From positions 124,001 to 188,000 of the forward strand of contig NZ_JAATJG010000005.1 of the NCBI RefSeq assembly GCF_011927765.1: a stretch of DNA of 64,000 nucleotides, in the 5' to 3' direction. Below, one piece after another: positions 44,678 through 53,211 of this stretch. A program made the position numbers and the translations under genes. Numbering within the stretch: position 1 is the stretch's first letter; the number at the start of each line of letters is the position of its first letter. The notes under the pieces are model-generated. The model worked only from the letters and a program-made list of their open reading frames with translations, was not told where the DNA came from and ran no database searches. This DNA comes from Wenyingzhuangia aestuarii (GTDB lineage: Bacteria; Bacteroidota; Bacteroidia; Flavobacteriales; Flavobacteriaceae).

Positions 44678-44839
44678 ATGAAATTTTTAAACAAAAATGT
44701 GGAAGCATTAACCAAAAGCGTAAGTAGTACGTCTTTAGTTAACCGTTCTAAAACTGATAGTATTTTTAAAATAGCTACTTATAATATTTTTTTAGTAAAA
44801 GAATCCGGACAAGGACCACGTAGTTTATCTTATCAATAA
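44678..44839 (+). CDS. Small peptide B of the tandem family
   Basis: A 53-aa peptide: MKFLNKNVEALTKS, then SLVNRS at 19-24 and SIFK at 28-31. It shares the leader-like pattern with A and C, but Cys27 of TSCGIFQ is replaced (KTDSIFK) and the DY that follows is changed. The tail from residue 33 is hydrophobic and then Gly/Ser-rich (KESGQGPRS). Reading frame continuity, equal spacing of SLV and IF, and the similar start to its neighbours support a real gene. Function unknown. Confidence 0.62.
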   Translation: MKFLNKNVEALTKSVSSTSLVNRSKTDSIFKIATYNIFLVKESGQGPRSLSYQ

Positions 44840-44903
44840 AAACTAAGAAGACATCTTTTATTGTAAGTTTGCATTGTAAATATGGACCTATTTAAAAAAA
44901 ATT

Positions 44904-45080
44904 ATGAAATATTTAAGTAAAGATATAGAAGCGTTGTCTAAACTACAAAGTAACAAATCTTTGGTAAGAGCAACTACATCGTGCGGTATTTTTCAAGACA
45001 CTGATTATACAGAAGATACGGGTAAACTTTACCATCAACAAAAAATAGAAAATATAAAACCTGCAAAAAAGAGTCGCTAA
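44904..45080 (+). CDS. Small peptide C of the tandem family
   Basis: A 58-aa peptide: MKYLSKDIEALSKL, SLV at 19-21, TSCGIFQ at 25-31 and DTDY at 32-35, matching peptide A closely in the conserved half. The tail is charged and ends KPAKKSR. Its stop codon lies inside the stem of the terminator that ends the array. No transmembrane or signal sequence is present. Function unknown; see the separate finding. Confidence 0.67.
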   Translation: MKYLSKDIEALSKLQSNKSLVRATTSCGIFQDTDYTEDTGKLYHQQKIENIKPAKKSR

Positions 45081-45095
45081 GTTAGCGACTCTTTT
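45067..45095 (+). terminator. Terminator of the small-peptide array, overlapping a stop codon
   Basis: A 14-bp perfect inverted repeat (45067-45080 / 45082-45095, arm AAAAGAGTCGCTAA) with a single-base apex as drawn. The TAA of peptide C is the last codon of the left arm. Confidence 0.75.
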
Positions 45096-45320
45096 GGCCT
45101 TTAAAGACTTTATACACAAAACACTCTCTTTAGTAAGTATCTTTATACTTTAACAGATAAACTGAACAAAACTAGACAAAAACAGTATTCTATTAAACAT
45201 CTGTTTTATTATTTAAGATTAACGACTCCCTACCTCAGCCACATTCCTCTCTATATTTGATAATTGAGTTTCTAAGCATAACAACTCTTGTTTAAGAAGC
45301 TATTAAAATTCATCAACTAT

Positions 45321-48300
45321 ATGAGATTTCTAAAATTACATTTCTTAGCAGTATTAGCTGCAACTCCTTTTCTTGCCAATGCACAAGAAACTTCTACCTC
45401 TTTTTTTAATAGATTAAATTCAGAACGAGTAGTTTCTGAAAAATCTATTATTTGGAAACAAGTAGGACCTGGTAATGCTGGTTTTGCAAATTTACTTCGT
45501 TATCACCCCACCATTCCTGGTCTTGTGGTAGAATGTCCAGATATGTGGAATATTTATCAATCTAGCGATAATGGGAAACAATGGGAAAGTATTAAAGATT
45601 ATGATGGAAATGGTGATTTTTACCACATACGTGATTTATACTACTCTCCTAGTGATGCTAATTTTGGATTGGCTTTGGAATCTTCTAGATTATGGAAAAC
45701 AAATGATTTAGGTAAAACATGGATTAACGTTCCTAACTGCCCTTGGTATACAAAAGATGCTAACGGATTAGACAAAGACGGATGGAGAAAAAAAGTGGCT
45801 TCTCTTGCCATAGATCCAAACAATAAAAATACATGGTTTGTAGGTGGTGGTTCCAACGTTAGAGGTCAAGAATGGCTTTCTTGCTACAAAGAAATTACAG
45901 CAGCACAACCACACGGATTAACAGCTGCTAACGAAGGTAAATTATGGAGAACTACCAACGGAGGAAACAGCTGGTCTTTGGTTAACTCTGGAATAAATGC
46001 AAAAGCGCAAGTAGGTAGAATTATAGTGAACCCTAAAAATTCTCAACAAGTATTTGCTTCGTCAAACTATGGTTTGTATCGTTCAGAAAATGGAGGAACT
46101 ACTTGGACCAACATTTCTTCAGGTCAATTAGATAATGAAATTGTAATGGATATGGATTTCTACTACAACAAAACAACCAATAAATTTACGCTTTATGTAA
46201 TAGATCAGGTACAATATATTGCTGATGGAACTTCTACAAAATGTACAGGAGGTATTTTTAAATCTACAGACAACGGAACTACTTGGACTAATATTACTGG
46301 AGATTTAGGCTTAGACATCAATCAACTAACCGGAGGAACATCTGCTAGCTATTATAAATATATTGCTAATTGGTTTGGAATTTCTGTTGCCCAAGCAAAA
46401 TCAACTTACCCAACCTTACCCACAAAGGCTTTGCAATGTTTTAACATGATTAGTACCGACCCTAGTAGAGAAGGTGCTTTGTATATTGGATTTGCAGACC
46501 CACAAATAGCAAACTCTATAGTTCCTGGTCGTTTATGGACTACAAATAATGATGGAGAAAAATGGATTAACACCGCTAGATTGTACGAACATGTTTGGAC
46601 TGCTGATAAAGATTATTGGATTTCTAGAGGAAACCCATATCACGAAAACATGGTCGTAGGACACGAATCTCCTCATATGCAATCTGGAAATAATTATGCC
46701 TTACGATCTATGCGTGGTTTAGATGTAGGTGTTGATGGTAGTGTGATGATTATTTCTGACCACAGTACCATGTTAAGTACAGACCACGGAGTTTCTTGGC
46801 AACAAGTTGACGAAGATTATACTGCAGATGGAAATATTATTGGACATGGAAACAGTAATTTACCGGCCTTGCACATTGCACAAGATCAGCGTTACAAAAC
46901 TGCTATTTTAGGTTCTGGAGAACATAGAGTTTGGATTCCAACCAACGATAGCCCTGACGATAGACAAGCTTTAAAGTTTATAGAAAGTGCACAAGAAACC
47001 GTTATTACTATGGCTTTTGATCCTTATGATGCCAAAACTATTTACGGAACATCTAGCAGACAAGCTAAAAAACAAAACATTTTTAGAAGTACCGATGGTG
47101 GATTAACATGGACTAACCATGGAGTTGCAACACCTGCTACAAATGCTTGGGGTGATGATTTTTACACCAACGCATTAACCATTGATCCTATTGATAATAG
47201 ATACTTATATTTTGGAATTACAGATATTAAAACAGCATCTAAACAAGACATGGGTGGGTTTTATTTTTCTGATGATTTTGGAAAAACATTTACAACTAGA
47301 AATAATGGTTTACCAACCCCTGTAAGAATTGAAGATATTGCTTTTGATCCAAGAGATGATTCAAGACAGTCTTTATTTGTAGCTGCCGAAAAAAATGCTT
47401 TTAATCAAAACCTTCCTCTTGCCAATGGAGGTTTATATCACTCTAATGATAGAGGAGAAAATTGGACTAAAATAAACACACCTTCTGCTATACATGGAGT
47501 TAATAGAATTGTGATAGACCACACTAACAGAATGTACATTTCTACAGGATATAGACAAAACGGAAGTGGAGTTTGGTATACCGATGATTTTGGAGAAAAC
47601 TGGACACAAGTATTTAAATATGCCGGAGCAGAACATATAGATGTTTCTCCTTACGATCATAATTTACTTTTAGTAACCACCGAACATTTAGCACTAAACC
47701 CTGGAGTATTTTATAGTAAAGACAGAGGAATAACTTGGGAGAAAGACAACACAAACATTGCATCTCCAAATCATATAGAAGACATTCGTTTTGATTTAAA
47801 AAATCCTACTGAAGTTTGGCTAGCTACCTTAGGTAGTGGTTTTTACAAAGGTAAAATTGAAAATGGTGATAAAATAAAAGTCGTAGATGTTTCTCCTAAT
47901 GTTATTGAATATACTGTTGGAACCTCTACACAACTTACTGCTCAAATAATTCAGAATGAATTTTCTAATGAAACTATTACATGGAAATCAGACAATCCTT
48001 CTATTGCTACAGTAAATCAAAATGGATTGGTTACTCCATTAAAAAAAGGAAATGTAAAAATATGGGCTACTTGTGCTAATAGTAGATATAGTGATTATGC
48101 GACTATTGTAGTAAAAGAAGAACCTAATTTATCGGTTCCTAAAGAAGTTAGTAACTCTTCTAAATTTAATATTAGTCCAAACCCATTTACTAACAAAATT
48201 AACCTACAACTACCTAAAAGTAATGAAGAGTTTTTAAATGTTAAAATTTACTCTACATTAGGACATTTATTACATAGTCAAACACATTCAATTGCAAATA

Positions 48301-48401
48301 ACCAAGTAGCAATTAACATTCCTAATCTACATAAAGGAATGTATGTAGTTTCTTGTCAGAATTCCAGCTTAAATGCAGCTAGTAAAATATTCAAAAATTA
48401 A
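45321..48401 (+). CDS. Secreted Asp-box beta-propeller protein with Big2 and T9SS sorting domain
   Basis: A 1026-aa secreted protein. I start at 45321, where the signal peptide (ends near FLANAQ) begins, not at 45288. At least seven Asp-box/BNR repeats of the type SxDxGxTW are visible (e.g. STDNGTTWTN, STDGGLTWTN, SKDRGITWE), which predicts VPS10/GH74-like propellers (about 25-845). A Big2-like domain (about 850-930) and a type IX secretion C-terminal domain (about 950-1026, starting NISPNPF) follow. Family members include xyloglucanases, sialidases and non-enzymatic binders. A sulfatase gene converges on it, so a sulfated polysaccharide is a plausible target. Confidence 0.75.
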   Translation: MRFLKLHFLAVLAATPFLANAQETSTSFFNRLNSERVVSEKSIIWKQVGPGNAGFANLLRYHPTIPGLVVECPDMWNIYQSSDNGKQWESIKDYDGNGDFYHIRDLYYSPSDANFGLALESSRLWKTNDLGKTWINVPNCPWYTKDANGLDKDGWRKKVASLAIDPNNKNTWFVGGGSNVRGQEWLSCYKEITAAQPHGLTAANEGKLWRTTNGGNSWSLVNSGINAKAQVGRIIVNPKNSQQVFASSNYGLYRSENGGTTWTNISSGQLDNEIVMDMDFYYNKTTNKFTLYVIDQVQYIADGTSTKCTGGIFKSTDNGTTWTNITGDLGLDINQLTGGTSASYYKYIANWFGISVAQAKSTYPTLPTKALQCFNMISTDPSREGALYIGFADPQIANSIVPGRLWTTNNDGEKWINTARLYEHVWTADKDYWISRGNPYHENMVVGHESPHMQSGNNYALRSMRGLDVGVDGSVMIISDHSTMLSTDHGVSWQQVDEDYTADGNIIGHGNSNLPALHIAQDQRYKTAILGSGEHRVWIPTNDSPDDRQALKFIESAQETVITMAFDPYDAKTIYGTSSRQAKKQNIFRSTDGGLTWTNHGVATPATNAWGDDFYTNALTIDPIDNRYLYFGITDIKTASKQDMGGFYFSDDFGKTFTTRNNGLPTPVRIEDIAFDPRDDSRQSLFVAAEKNAFNQNLPLANGGLYHSNDRGENWTKINTPSAIHGVNRIVIDHTNRMYISTGYRQNGSGVWYTDDFGENWTQVFKYAGAEHIDVSPYDHNLLLVTTEHLALNPGVFYSKDRGITWEKDNTNIASPNHIEDIRFDLKNPTEVWLATLGSGFYKGKIENGDKIKVVDVSPNVIEYTVGTSTQLTAQIIQNEFSNETITWKSDNPSIATVNQNGLVTPLKKGNVKIWATCANSRYSDYATIVVKEEPNLSVPKEVSNSSKFNISPNPFTNKINLQLPKSNEEFLNVKIYSTLGHLLHSQTHSIANNQVAINIPNLHKGMYVVSCQNSSLNAASKIFKN

Positions 48402-48420
48402 TACTTGCTAAAAAAATCAT

Positions 48421-48458
48421 AAAAAAAAGAGCCACTAATACTAGTGGCTCTTTTTTTT
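48421..48458. terminator. Bidirectional terminator between propeller and sulfatase genes
   Basis: A 17-bp perfect inverted repeat (48421-48437 / 48442-48458, core GAGCCACTA) with a 4-nt loop, and A and T runs on both sides. Confidence 0.88.
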
Positions 48459-48497
48459 TATGATTTTTATAAAGTTTCTAAAAAGAAACTGTCAGAG

Positions 48498-50021
48498 TTA
48501 TTTATCACTCATCCAGTTTAATTGAGCCCATCTTTTAGCTCCATCATTTTTTTGCTTTGCTCCTACAGTACTTCTTCCATTCAAAACAATTTGAGCAAGT
48601 TCATCTCTATACTGTTCTAACAACTCTGGTTCTTTGTCTTGAAGGTTGTTTACTTCACCAATATCATTCTTTAGGTTGTACAATTGAAACTTAGGTAACT
48701 CTTTAGCTTCTTTAGAATTAAATCTAGGAAAACTCCATCCTCCAGAACCAGGACAAAAAGCTGCTTTCCATTCATTTTTACGATATGCAAACGATCCGTT
48801 AATAGAATGATGTACAATACTTTTTCTAACAGCAGCTTTACTTTTTATGTTTAATGCCGACAGAAAACTAAAACTATCTTCTGCTTCATTATCCTTAAGA
48901 TCTACTCCTAAAGCATCGGTAACCGTTGCAAAAAAATCAGTAGTACATAACAATTGATCTGATATTCCTTCTTTTACTTTAGATGGCCAACGAACAATAA
49001 AAGGAACTCTGTGTCCTCCTTCAAAAATATCGGCTTTATGTCCTCTGTACACATAACTTGGATTATGATTTTTTGTTGCTAATTGTTTAAAATCTGCTTT
49101 AGGAGAACAACCATTATCACTTGTAAAAACTACCAATGTATTGTCTGCTATTCCCTGATCTTCCAAAGCCTTCATTACCTGTCCTACCACTGAATCTACC
49201 ATTAACACAAAATCTCCATAAGGATTGTTTAAACCACTTTTCCCTTTAAATTCTGGTGTTGGTAATATAGGTGTATGAGGTGCAGGTAAAGGCATGTACA
49301 AAAAGAAAGGCTTCTTGTTATGTGCATTTTTAGCGATGTATTCTACAGTTTTAGCAGTTACTTTAGGCAATACTTGTTCATGATCAAAATCATCAGACGT
49401 AAGTCCTTTTCTCCACATAGCTTGTCCTGTATTTTGTGTAAATTTATTTGGAACCATAGTAGGTTGGTCATTTTCTACCCAAACGTATGGAGCCATATCT
49501 AAAGAGCCATTAAATCCAAACCAATAATCAAAACCTAATGTTGTAGGTCCATTCTTTATTTTTTTTGAATAATCTACTTTAGAGAACCCTTCATCTACAT
49601 TAGCCCAATCCCATCCTAAATGCCATTTACCAATAGCTGCTGTTTTGTAACCGTTAGATTTTAATACACCAGCAATAGTTGCTCTATCTTGTGGAATTAA
49701 AGCTTTACTAAATCCTTGTATTACCCCTGATTTTAATTTTGATCGCCAATTGTAGCGACCTGTTAAAATACCATATCGGGTTGGAGTACAAACAGAACTA
49801 CTTGTATGGGCATCTGTAAACAAAACTCCTTCCGATGCTAGCTTGTCTATATGTAAGGTTTTAATTTTTGAATTTTTATTATAACTAGAAACATCTCCAT
49901 ACCCTAAATCATCTGCTAGAATGAAAATAATATTTGGGGATTTTTTACTATTTTTCTGCCCTACAGAACTAAAGGCTACAAGCACTATAGATAATGTAAA
50001 TAGATTTTTTAATAGATTCAT
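48498..50021 (-). CDS. Secreted S1-type sulfatase
   Basis: A 507-aa type I (formylglycine-dependent) sulfatase. I start at 50021 because the signal peptide (ends near FSSVGQ, 22) begins there; longer forms are non-homologous leader. Active-site residues: the D37/D38 metal pair in LADDLGYGD, and C78 in SVCTPTRYGILTGR, which matches the C-x-P-x-R signature that is converted to formylglycine. Further GKWHLGW and FTSDNG motifs complete the fold. It acts in the periplasm or at the surface on sulfated glycans. No formylglycine-generating enzyme gene is present in the window, so maturation needs one elsewhere. Confidence 0.92.
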   Translation of the reverse strand: MNLLKNLFTLSIVLVAFSSVGQKNSKKSPNIIFILADDLGYGDVSSYNKNSKIKTLHIDKLASEGVLFTDAHTSSSVCTPTRYGILTGRYNWRSKLKSGVIQGFSKALIPQDRATIAGVLKSNGYKTAAIGKWHLGWDWANVDEGFSKVDYSKKIKNGPTTLGFDYWFGFNGSLDMAPYVWVENDQPTMVPNKFTQNTGQAMWRKGLTSDDFDHEQVLPKVTAKTVEYIAKNAHNKKPFFLYMPLPAPHTPILPTPEFKGKSGLNNPYGDFVLMVDSVVGQVMKALEDQGIADNTLVVFTSDNGCSPKADFKQLATKNHNPSYVYRGHKADIFEGGHRVPFIVRWPSKVKEGISDQLLCTTDFFATVTDALGVDLKDNEAEDSFSFLSALNIKSKAAVRKSIVHHSINGSFAYRKNEWKAAFCPGSGGWSFPRFNSKEAKELPKFQLYNLKNDIGEVNNLQDKEPELLEQYRDELAQIVLNGRSTVGAKQKNDGAKRWAQLNWMSDK

Positions 50022-50058
50022 TATTGTTGATTTATATATTATTATTTTTACTCTTTTA

Positions 50059-50271
50059 TCATTGTTCATATAACTCATCATCTCTAAAAACCTTTAGTAC
50101 ATAATTTTTCTGCTTTGTTTTATCCTTGACTCTTCCTGATAAAATAACTTTTGCAGTGTTGCTAGCATCTCTAGCATACAATAGATAATCTTCTGGAGCT
50201 TTAGTAAATGTGATCTCTTGAGAAAATAAGCTCATCGATAAAAAGAAAAACAATAATTGAAAGTACTTCAT
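50059..50271 (-). pseudogene. Truncated N-terminal fragment of a secreted protein
   Basis: A 70-aa reading frame with a clear signal peptide (MKYFQLLFFFLSMSLFSQ) followed by KAPEDYLLYARDASNTA and VLKVFRDDELYEQ. This resembles the N-terminal beta-domain that precedes larger secreted esterases in Bacteroidota (recalled, not searched). It stops at TGA with further in-frame stops soon after, and the sulfatase starts 37 bp downstream. It is therefore most likely a remnant left after deletion, though a small secreted protein cannot be excluded. Confidence 0.45.
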
Positions 50272-50511
50272 AATTTAAATTGATGTTAGAACAAACTAAT
50301 CTATCACGAATTAACAAAATAGAAGACCCGTAAACTTGCTCTAATCCACCAAAGCTTAACTCATAATCTTCATATTCAAATACTAAATCAATAAGAATAG
50401 GCTATCATTTTATCTACCCTTACTATAACCATAAGTATCATAAACTTTATGAGCTTTAAAAAGTAATAGAATATTCAATTAATTTAAAGATATTTGCAAC
50501 CATTACTTAAA

Positions 50512-50594
50512 GCACCTATGGCGGAATTGGTAGACGTGCTACCTTGAGGGGGTAGTGTCCTATGGACGTGCTGGTTCGAATCCAGTTAGGTGCA
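50512..50594 (+). tRNA. tRNA-Leu (anticodon GAG)
   Basis: An 83-nt class II tRNA. The acceptor stem GCACCTA / TAGGTGC is 50512-50518 with 50587-50593, with discriminator A50594. The anticodon stem CTACC / GGTAG encloses the loop TTGAGGG, giving anticodon GAG at 50546-50548. A long variable arm and the T-loop TTCGAAT are present. CCA is not encoded. Confidence 0.95.
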
Positions 50595-50658
50595 CTTACT
50601 AAATAAGTGTATGTATTAATTTTTTGAAATAGTTTCTTTAAATCTAAAATTTTTATTT

Positions 50659-51054
50659 ATGAAAAAAATTATTTTATCTATCGTCTTATTAACTCTAGTA
50701 GCTTGTTCTAAAAAAAACAACACTCCTATTATTCTAATTAAAACAATTACCGTTGTTAACCTTAAAGACAACATTATTGAAAAGAGAATAGATACATTAA
50801 AAGACACTTCATTTAACATCAGTTTACATCCAGGAGAAAAAAAGCTAGAATTTATAGCTCGAAAAGAACTTCCAAAAACAGCAATTGATAAAAAATTTGA
50901 TATAGCTTACGCTTATATTGTTGATGAAAACGGGGAAAACATAAAATTTAAAAGTAATACAGATTTTAAAAATTTTATGAATAATAGCGGATATCAATTA
51001 ACCCACCAAAAATCATATATATATCATATGAATTATACTTTTAATAAAAAATAA
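50659..51054 (+). CDS. Hypothetical small lipoprotein
   Basis: A 131-aa lipoprotein with a clean lipobox (LVAC, C16). The mature part is beta-rich and polar with no motif that I recognise. It lies between tRNA-Leu and tsaE with a 21-bp gap to tsaE, so it could share a transcript. I cannot assign a function. Confidence 0.65.
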   Translation: MKKIILSIVLLTLVACSKKNNTPIILIKTITVVNLKDNIIEKRIDTLKDTSFNISLHPGEKKLEFIARKELPKTAIDKKFDIAYAYIVDENGENIKFKSNTDFKNFMNNSGYQLTHQKSYIYHMNYTFNKK

Positions 51055-51075
51055 TTTTATTACAGGATTTACAAA

Positions 51076-51480
51076 ATGGAAATAACTTATTCGCTAAAAG
51101 ACTTATCTGCAGTAGCTAGTGCCATACTAAAAAACACTAAAAGTAAAACCTTGTTGTTTTATGCTACTATGGGAACTGGTAAAACCACGTTAATAAAGGA
51201 GTTGGCCAATCAATTAGGATGTAGCATTAGCTCATCACCTACTTTTGCTTTGGTTAATGAGTATGAAACCGATCAAAATGAAATTTTATATCATTTTGAT
51301 TTTTACCGTGTAGAAGATGAAAATGAAGCCTATGACATAGGGATTGAAGAGTACCTGTATAATAACCAATGGGCTTTTATAGAATGGCCAGAGAATGTAG
51401 AAAATTTACTACCTTTAGATGCACAGGTGATAACGATTAAGACCAATGCTGACGACAGCAGAACCATTTGTCTTAAATAA
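51076..51480 (+). CDS. tsaE: tRNA threonylcarbamoyladenosine biosynthesis ATPase TsaE
   Basis: A 134-aa P-loop ATPase with the Walker A motif ATMGTGKTT (30-38), the conserved SSPTFALVNEY segment (52-62), FDFYRV, and FIEWPE near the C-terminus. It works with TsaB and TsaD in forming t6A37 on tRNAs that read ANN codons. The length is typical. An alanine-dehydrogenase gene follows within about 30 bp. Confidence 0.95.
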   Translation: MEITYSLKDLSAVASAILKNTKSKTLLFYATMGTGKTTLIKELANQLGCSISSSPTFALVNEYETDQNEILYHFDFYRVEDENEAYDIGIEEYLYNNQWAFIEWPENVENLLPLDAQVITIKTNADDSRTICLK

Positions 51481-51510
51481 ACAATACTCACTTGCTTACA
51501 ATACTTGATT

Positions 51511-52710
51511 ATGGGGAAACGTATGTCTGCATTTGGTAAAATAGAATTTCATGTTCAAGAAGAACGCTTGGCAATTACTCCTAAAAAAGGAGATTTATTT
51601 ATAGGAATTCCTAAAGAAACTTGTCACGAAGAAAAAAGAGTTTGCTTAACTCCAGATGCTGTAGCAGCTATGACACTACAAGGACATCAAATTATCTTAG
51701 AAACAGGTGCCGGATTAGCTTCTAATTTTACAGACAAAGAATATGCGGATTCTGGGGCTAAAATTTGTTATAGTACCAAAGAAGTTTTTAAATGTAACTT
51801 AATTTTAAAAGTATCTCCCCCTTCTCTAGAAGAAATAGATCACATGATTCCGCAAAGCTTCTTAGTATCTTCTCTTCAATTAAAAACACAATCCAAAGAA
51901 TATTTTAAAGCATTAGCAAACAAGCGCATTACAGCTATTGCTTTTGATTATATACAAGATGAACAAGATAGTTATCCTGTTGTAAAATCGTTAAGCGAAA
52001 TTGCAGGAACGGCTTCTATTTTAATTGCATCCGAATTAATGAATGCAGAAAATGGAGGTTCTGGTAGATTGTTAGGAAACATAAGTGGTGTACCTCCTTG
52101 CGAAGTAGTTATTTTAGGTGCAGGTACCGTTGGTTTATTTGCTGCCAAATCTGCCAAAGCTTTAGGAGCAAGCGTAAAAGTTTTTGATAATTCCATTACC
52201 AAGCTAAGACAACTACAACAAGATTTAAACATTCCTGTATACACCTCAACCATACATCATAAAGCATTAGAAAAAGCTTTAATGAGAGCAGATGTTGTTA
52301 TTGCCGCTATTAAAGGAAAAACAAGAGCTCCTATTATTGTGTCCGAAGACATGGTCTCTATTATGAAAGAAGGTGCTGTGGTAATTGATGTAAGTATTGA
52401 TAGAGGTGGTTGTTTTGAAACTTCTGAACTAACAACACATAGTCAACCTACTTTTGTAAAATATGGTGTTGTACATTATTGTGTACCCAACATTCCATCT
52501 AGATACGCAAAAACAGCTACCATTTCTATTAGTAACATCATCACTCCTTACCTTTTAACAGTTGGTGATGAAGGTGGTTTTGAAGCGGCTGTAAAATATG
52601 ATAGAATCATTAGAAGTGGAATGTATATGTACAAAGGTATTGTTACTAAAAAAGCGGTAGGAGATTGGTTTAACATTCCTTATACCGATATTAATTTATT
52701 AATTATTTAG
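51511..52710 (+). CDS. ald: Alanine dehydrogenase family protein
   Basis: A 399-aa NAD-dependent enzyme of the alanine dehydrogenase/PNT family. The N-terminal signature IGIPKETCHEEKRVCLTPDAV is followed by the Rossmann motif ILGAGTVGLFAAKSA (about 198-212) and the IDRGGCFETSELTTH block near the substrate site. It interconverts L-alanine and pyruvate plus ammonia. I use the ATG at 51511; a TTG at 51505 is possible. About 30 residues precede the usual start of the family, as in other Bacteroidota members. Confidence 0.9.
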   Translation: MGKRMSAFGKIEFHVQEERLAITPKKGDLFIGIPKETCHEEKRVCLTPDAVAAMTLQGHQIILETGAGLASNFTDKEYADSGAKICYSTKEVFKCNLILKVSPPSLEEIDHMIPQSFLVSSLQLKTQSKEYFKALANKRITAIAFDYIQDEQDSYPVVKSLSEIAGTASILIASELMNAENGGSGRLLGNISGVPPCEVVILGAGTVGLFAAKSAKALGASVKVFDNSITKLRQLQQDLNIPVYTSTIHHKALEKALMRADVVIAAIKGKTRAPIIVSEDMVSIMKEGAVVIDVSIDRGGCFETSELTTHSQPTFVKYGVVHYCVPNIPSRYAKTATISISNIITPYLLTVGDEGGFEAAVKYDRIIRSGMYMYKGIVTKKAVGDWFNIPYTDINLLII

Positions 52711-52745
52711 TTCCAAAAACCCTTATCCAATCCGTTTGACTTCTT

Positions 52746-52753
52746 TACTTTTG
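52746..52753 (+). promoter_or_regulatory. Candidate -7 box for the 52774-54397 gene group
   Basis: TACTTTTG matches TAnnTTTG, 20 bp before the start at 52774. No TTTG at the usual -33 distance. Confidence 0.4.
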
Positions 52754-52773
52754 ACGTTATAAACTCACAAGAA

Positions 52774-53211
52774 ATGATAAAAGACTTATTAAGTAAAATT
52801 GATGCTGAATTGTTAAAAAGATTTGGTTATTACTTAGGAGGATTAGCCTTAGGTGTTATTGCATTAACCTACATAAATAAACAAAAAGGAACCACTTTTG
52901 ATTATGGTTTTAACGCTAGAGTTTTAAAACAAATTCGCCTAAAAGACACTTTAAAAATATCAGAACAAGCAAAGCTTGTTTTAAATCAATATCACTTAGA
53001 TTCTACAGATATACAATACGTTTTATTAAAAGGAGATTGGAATAGAGATAAAAGTCATGTACACCGAAAACCATGTCCAGATTATTGGATTGATGCTACC
53101 ATTGGTAAAAAAATAAACAACAAGGTGGTAACTCACAATTTTGCTTTTATTTTTGAACGTTGTGAATATGTTGCTACTATAAAAGACGTTAAAGTAACTT
53201 CTAATGACTAA
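52774..53211 (+). CDS. Hypothetical membrane-anchored protein
   Basis: A 145-aa protein with one transmembrane helix (about 19-34) and a basic soluble domain. The segment LDSTDIQYVLLKGDWNRDKS has some likeness to DUF4258-type domains, but I am not certain. Its last 8 bp overlap the aldose-epimerase gene, so the two are translationally coupled. Function unknown. Confidence 0.65.
   Translation: MIKDLLSKIDAELLKRFGYYLGGLALGVIALTYINKQKGTTFDYGFNARVLKQIRLKDTLKISEQAKLVLNQYHLDSTDIQYVLLKGDWNRDKSHVHRKPCPDYWIDATIGKKINNKVVTHNFAFIFERCEYVATIKDVKVTSND

Noticed and set aside
44391-45080. Calling the three small peptides class I lanthipeptide precursors
   Set aside because: They lack the usual Bacteroidota leader with a double-glycine site, and no lanthionine synthetase or exporter is in the window.
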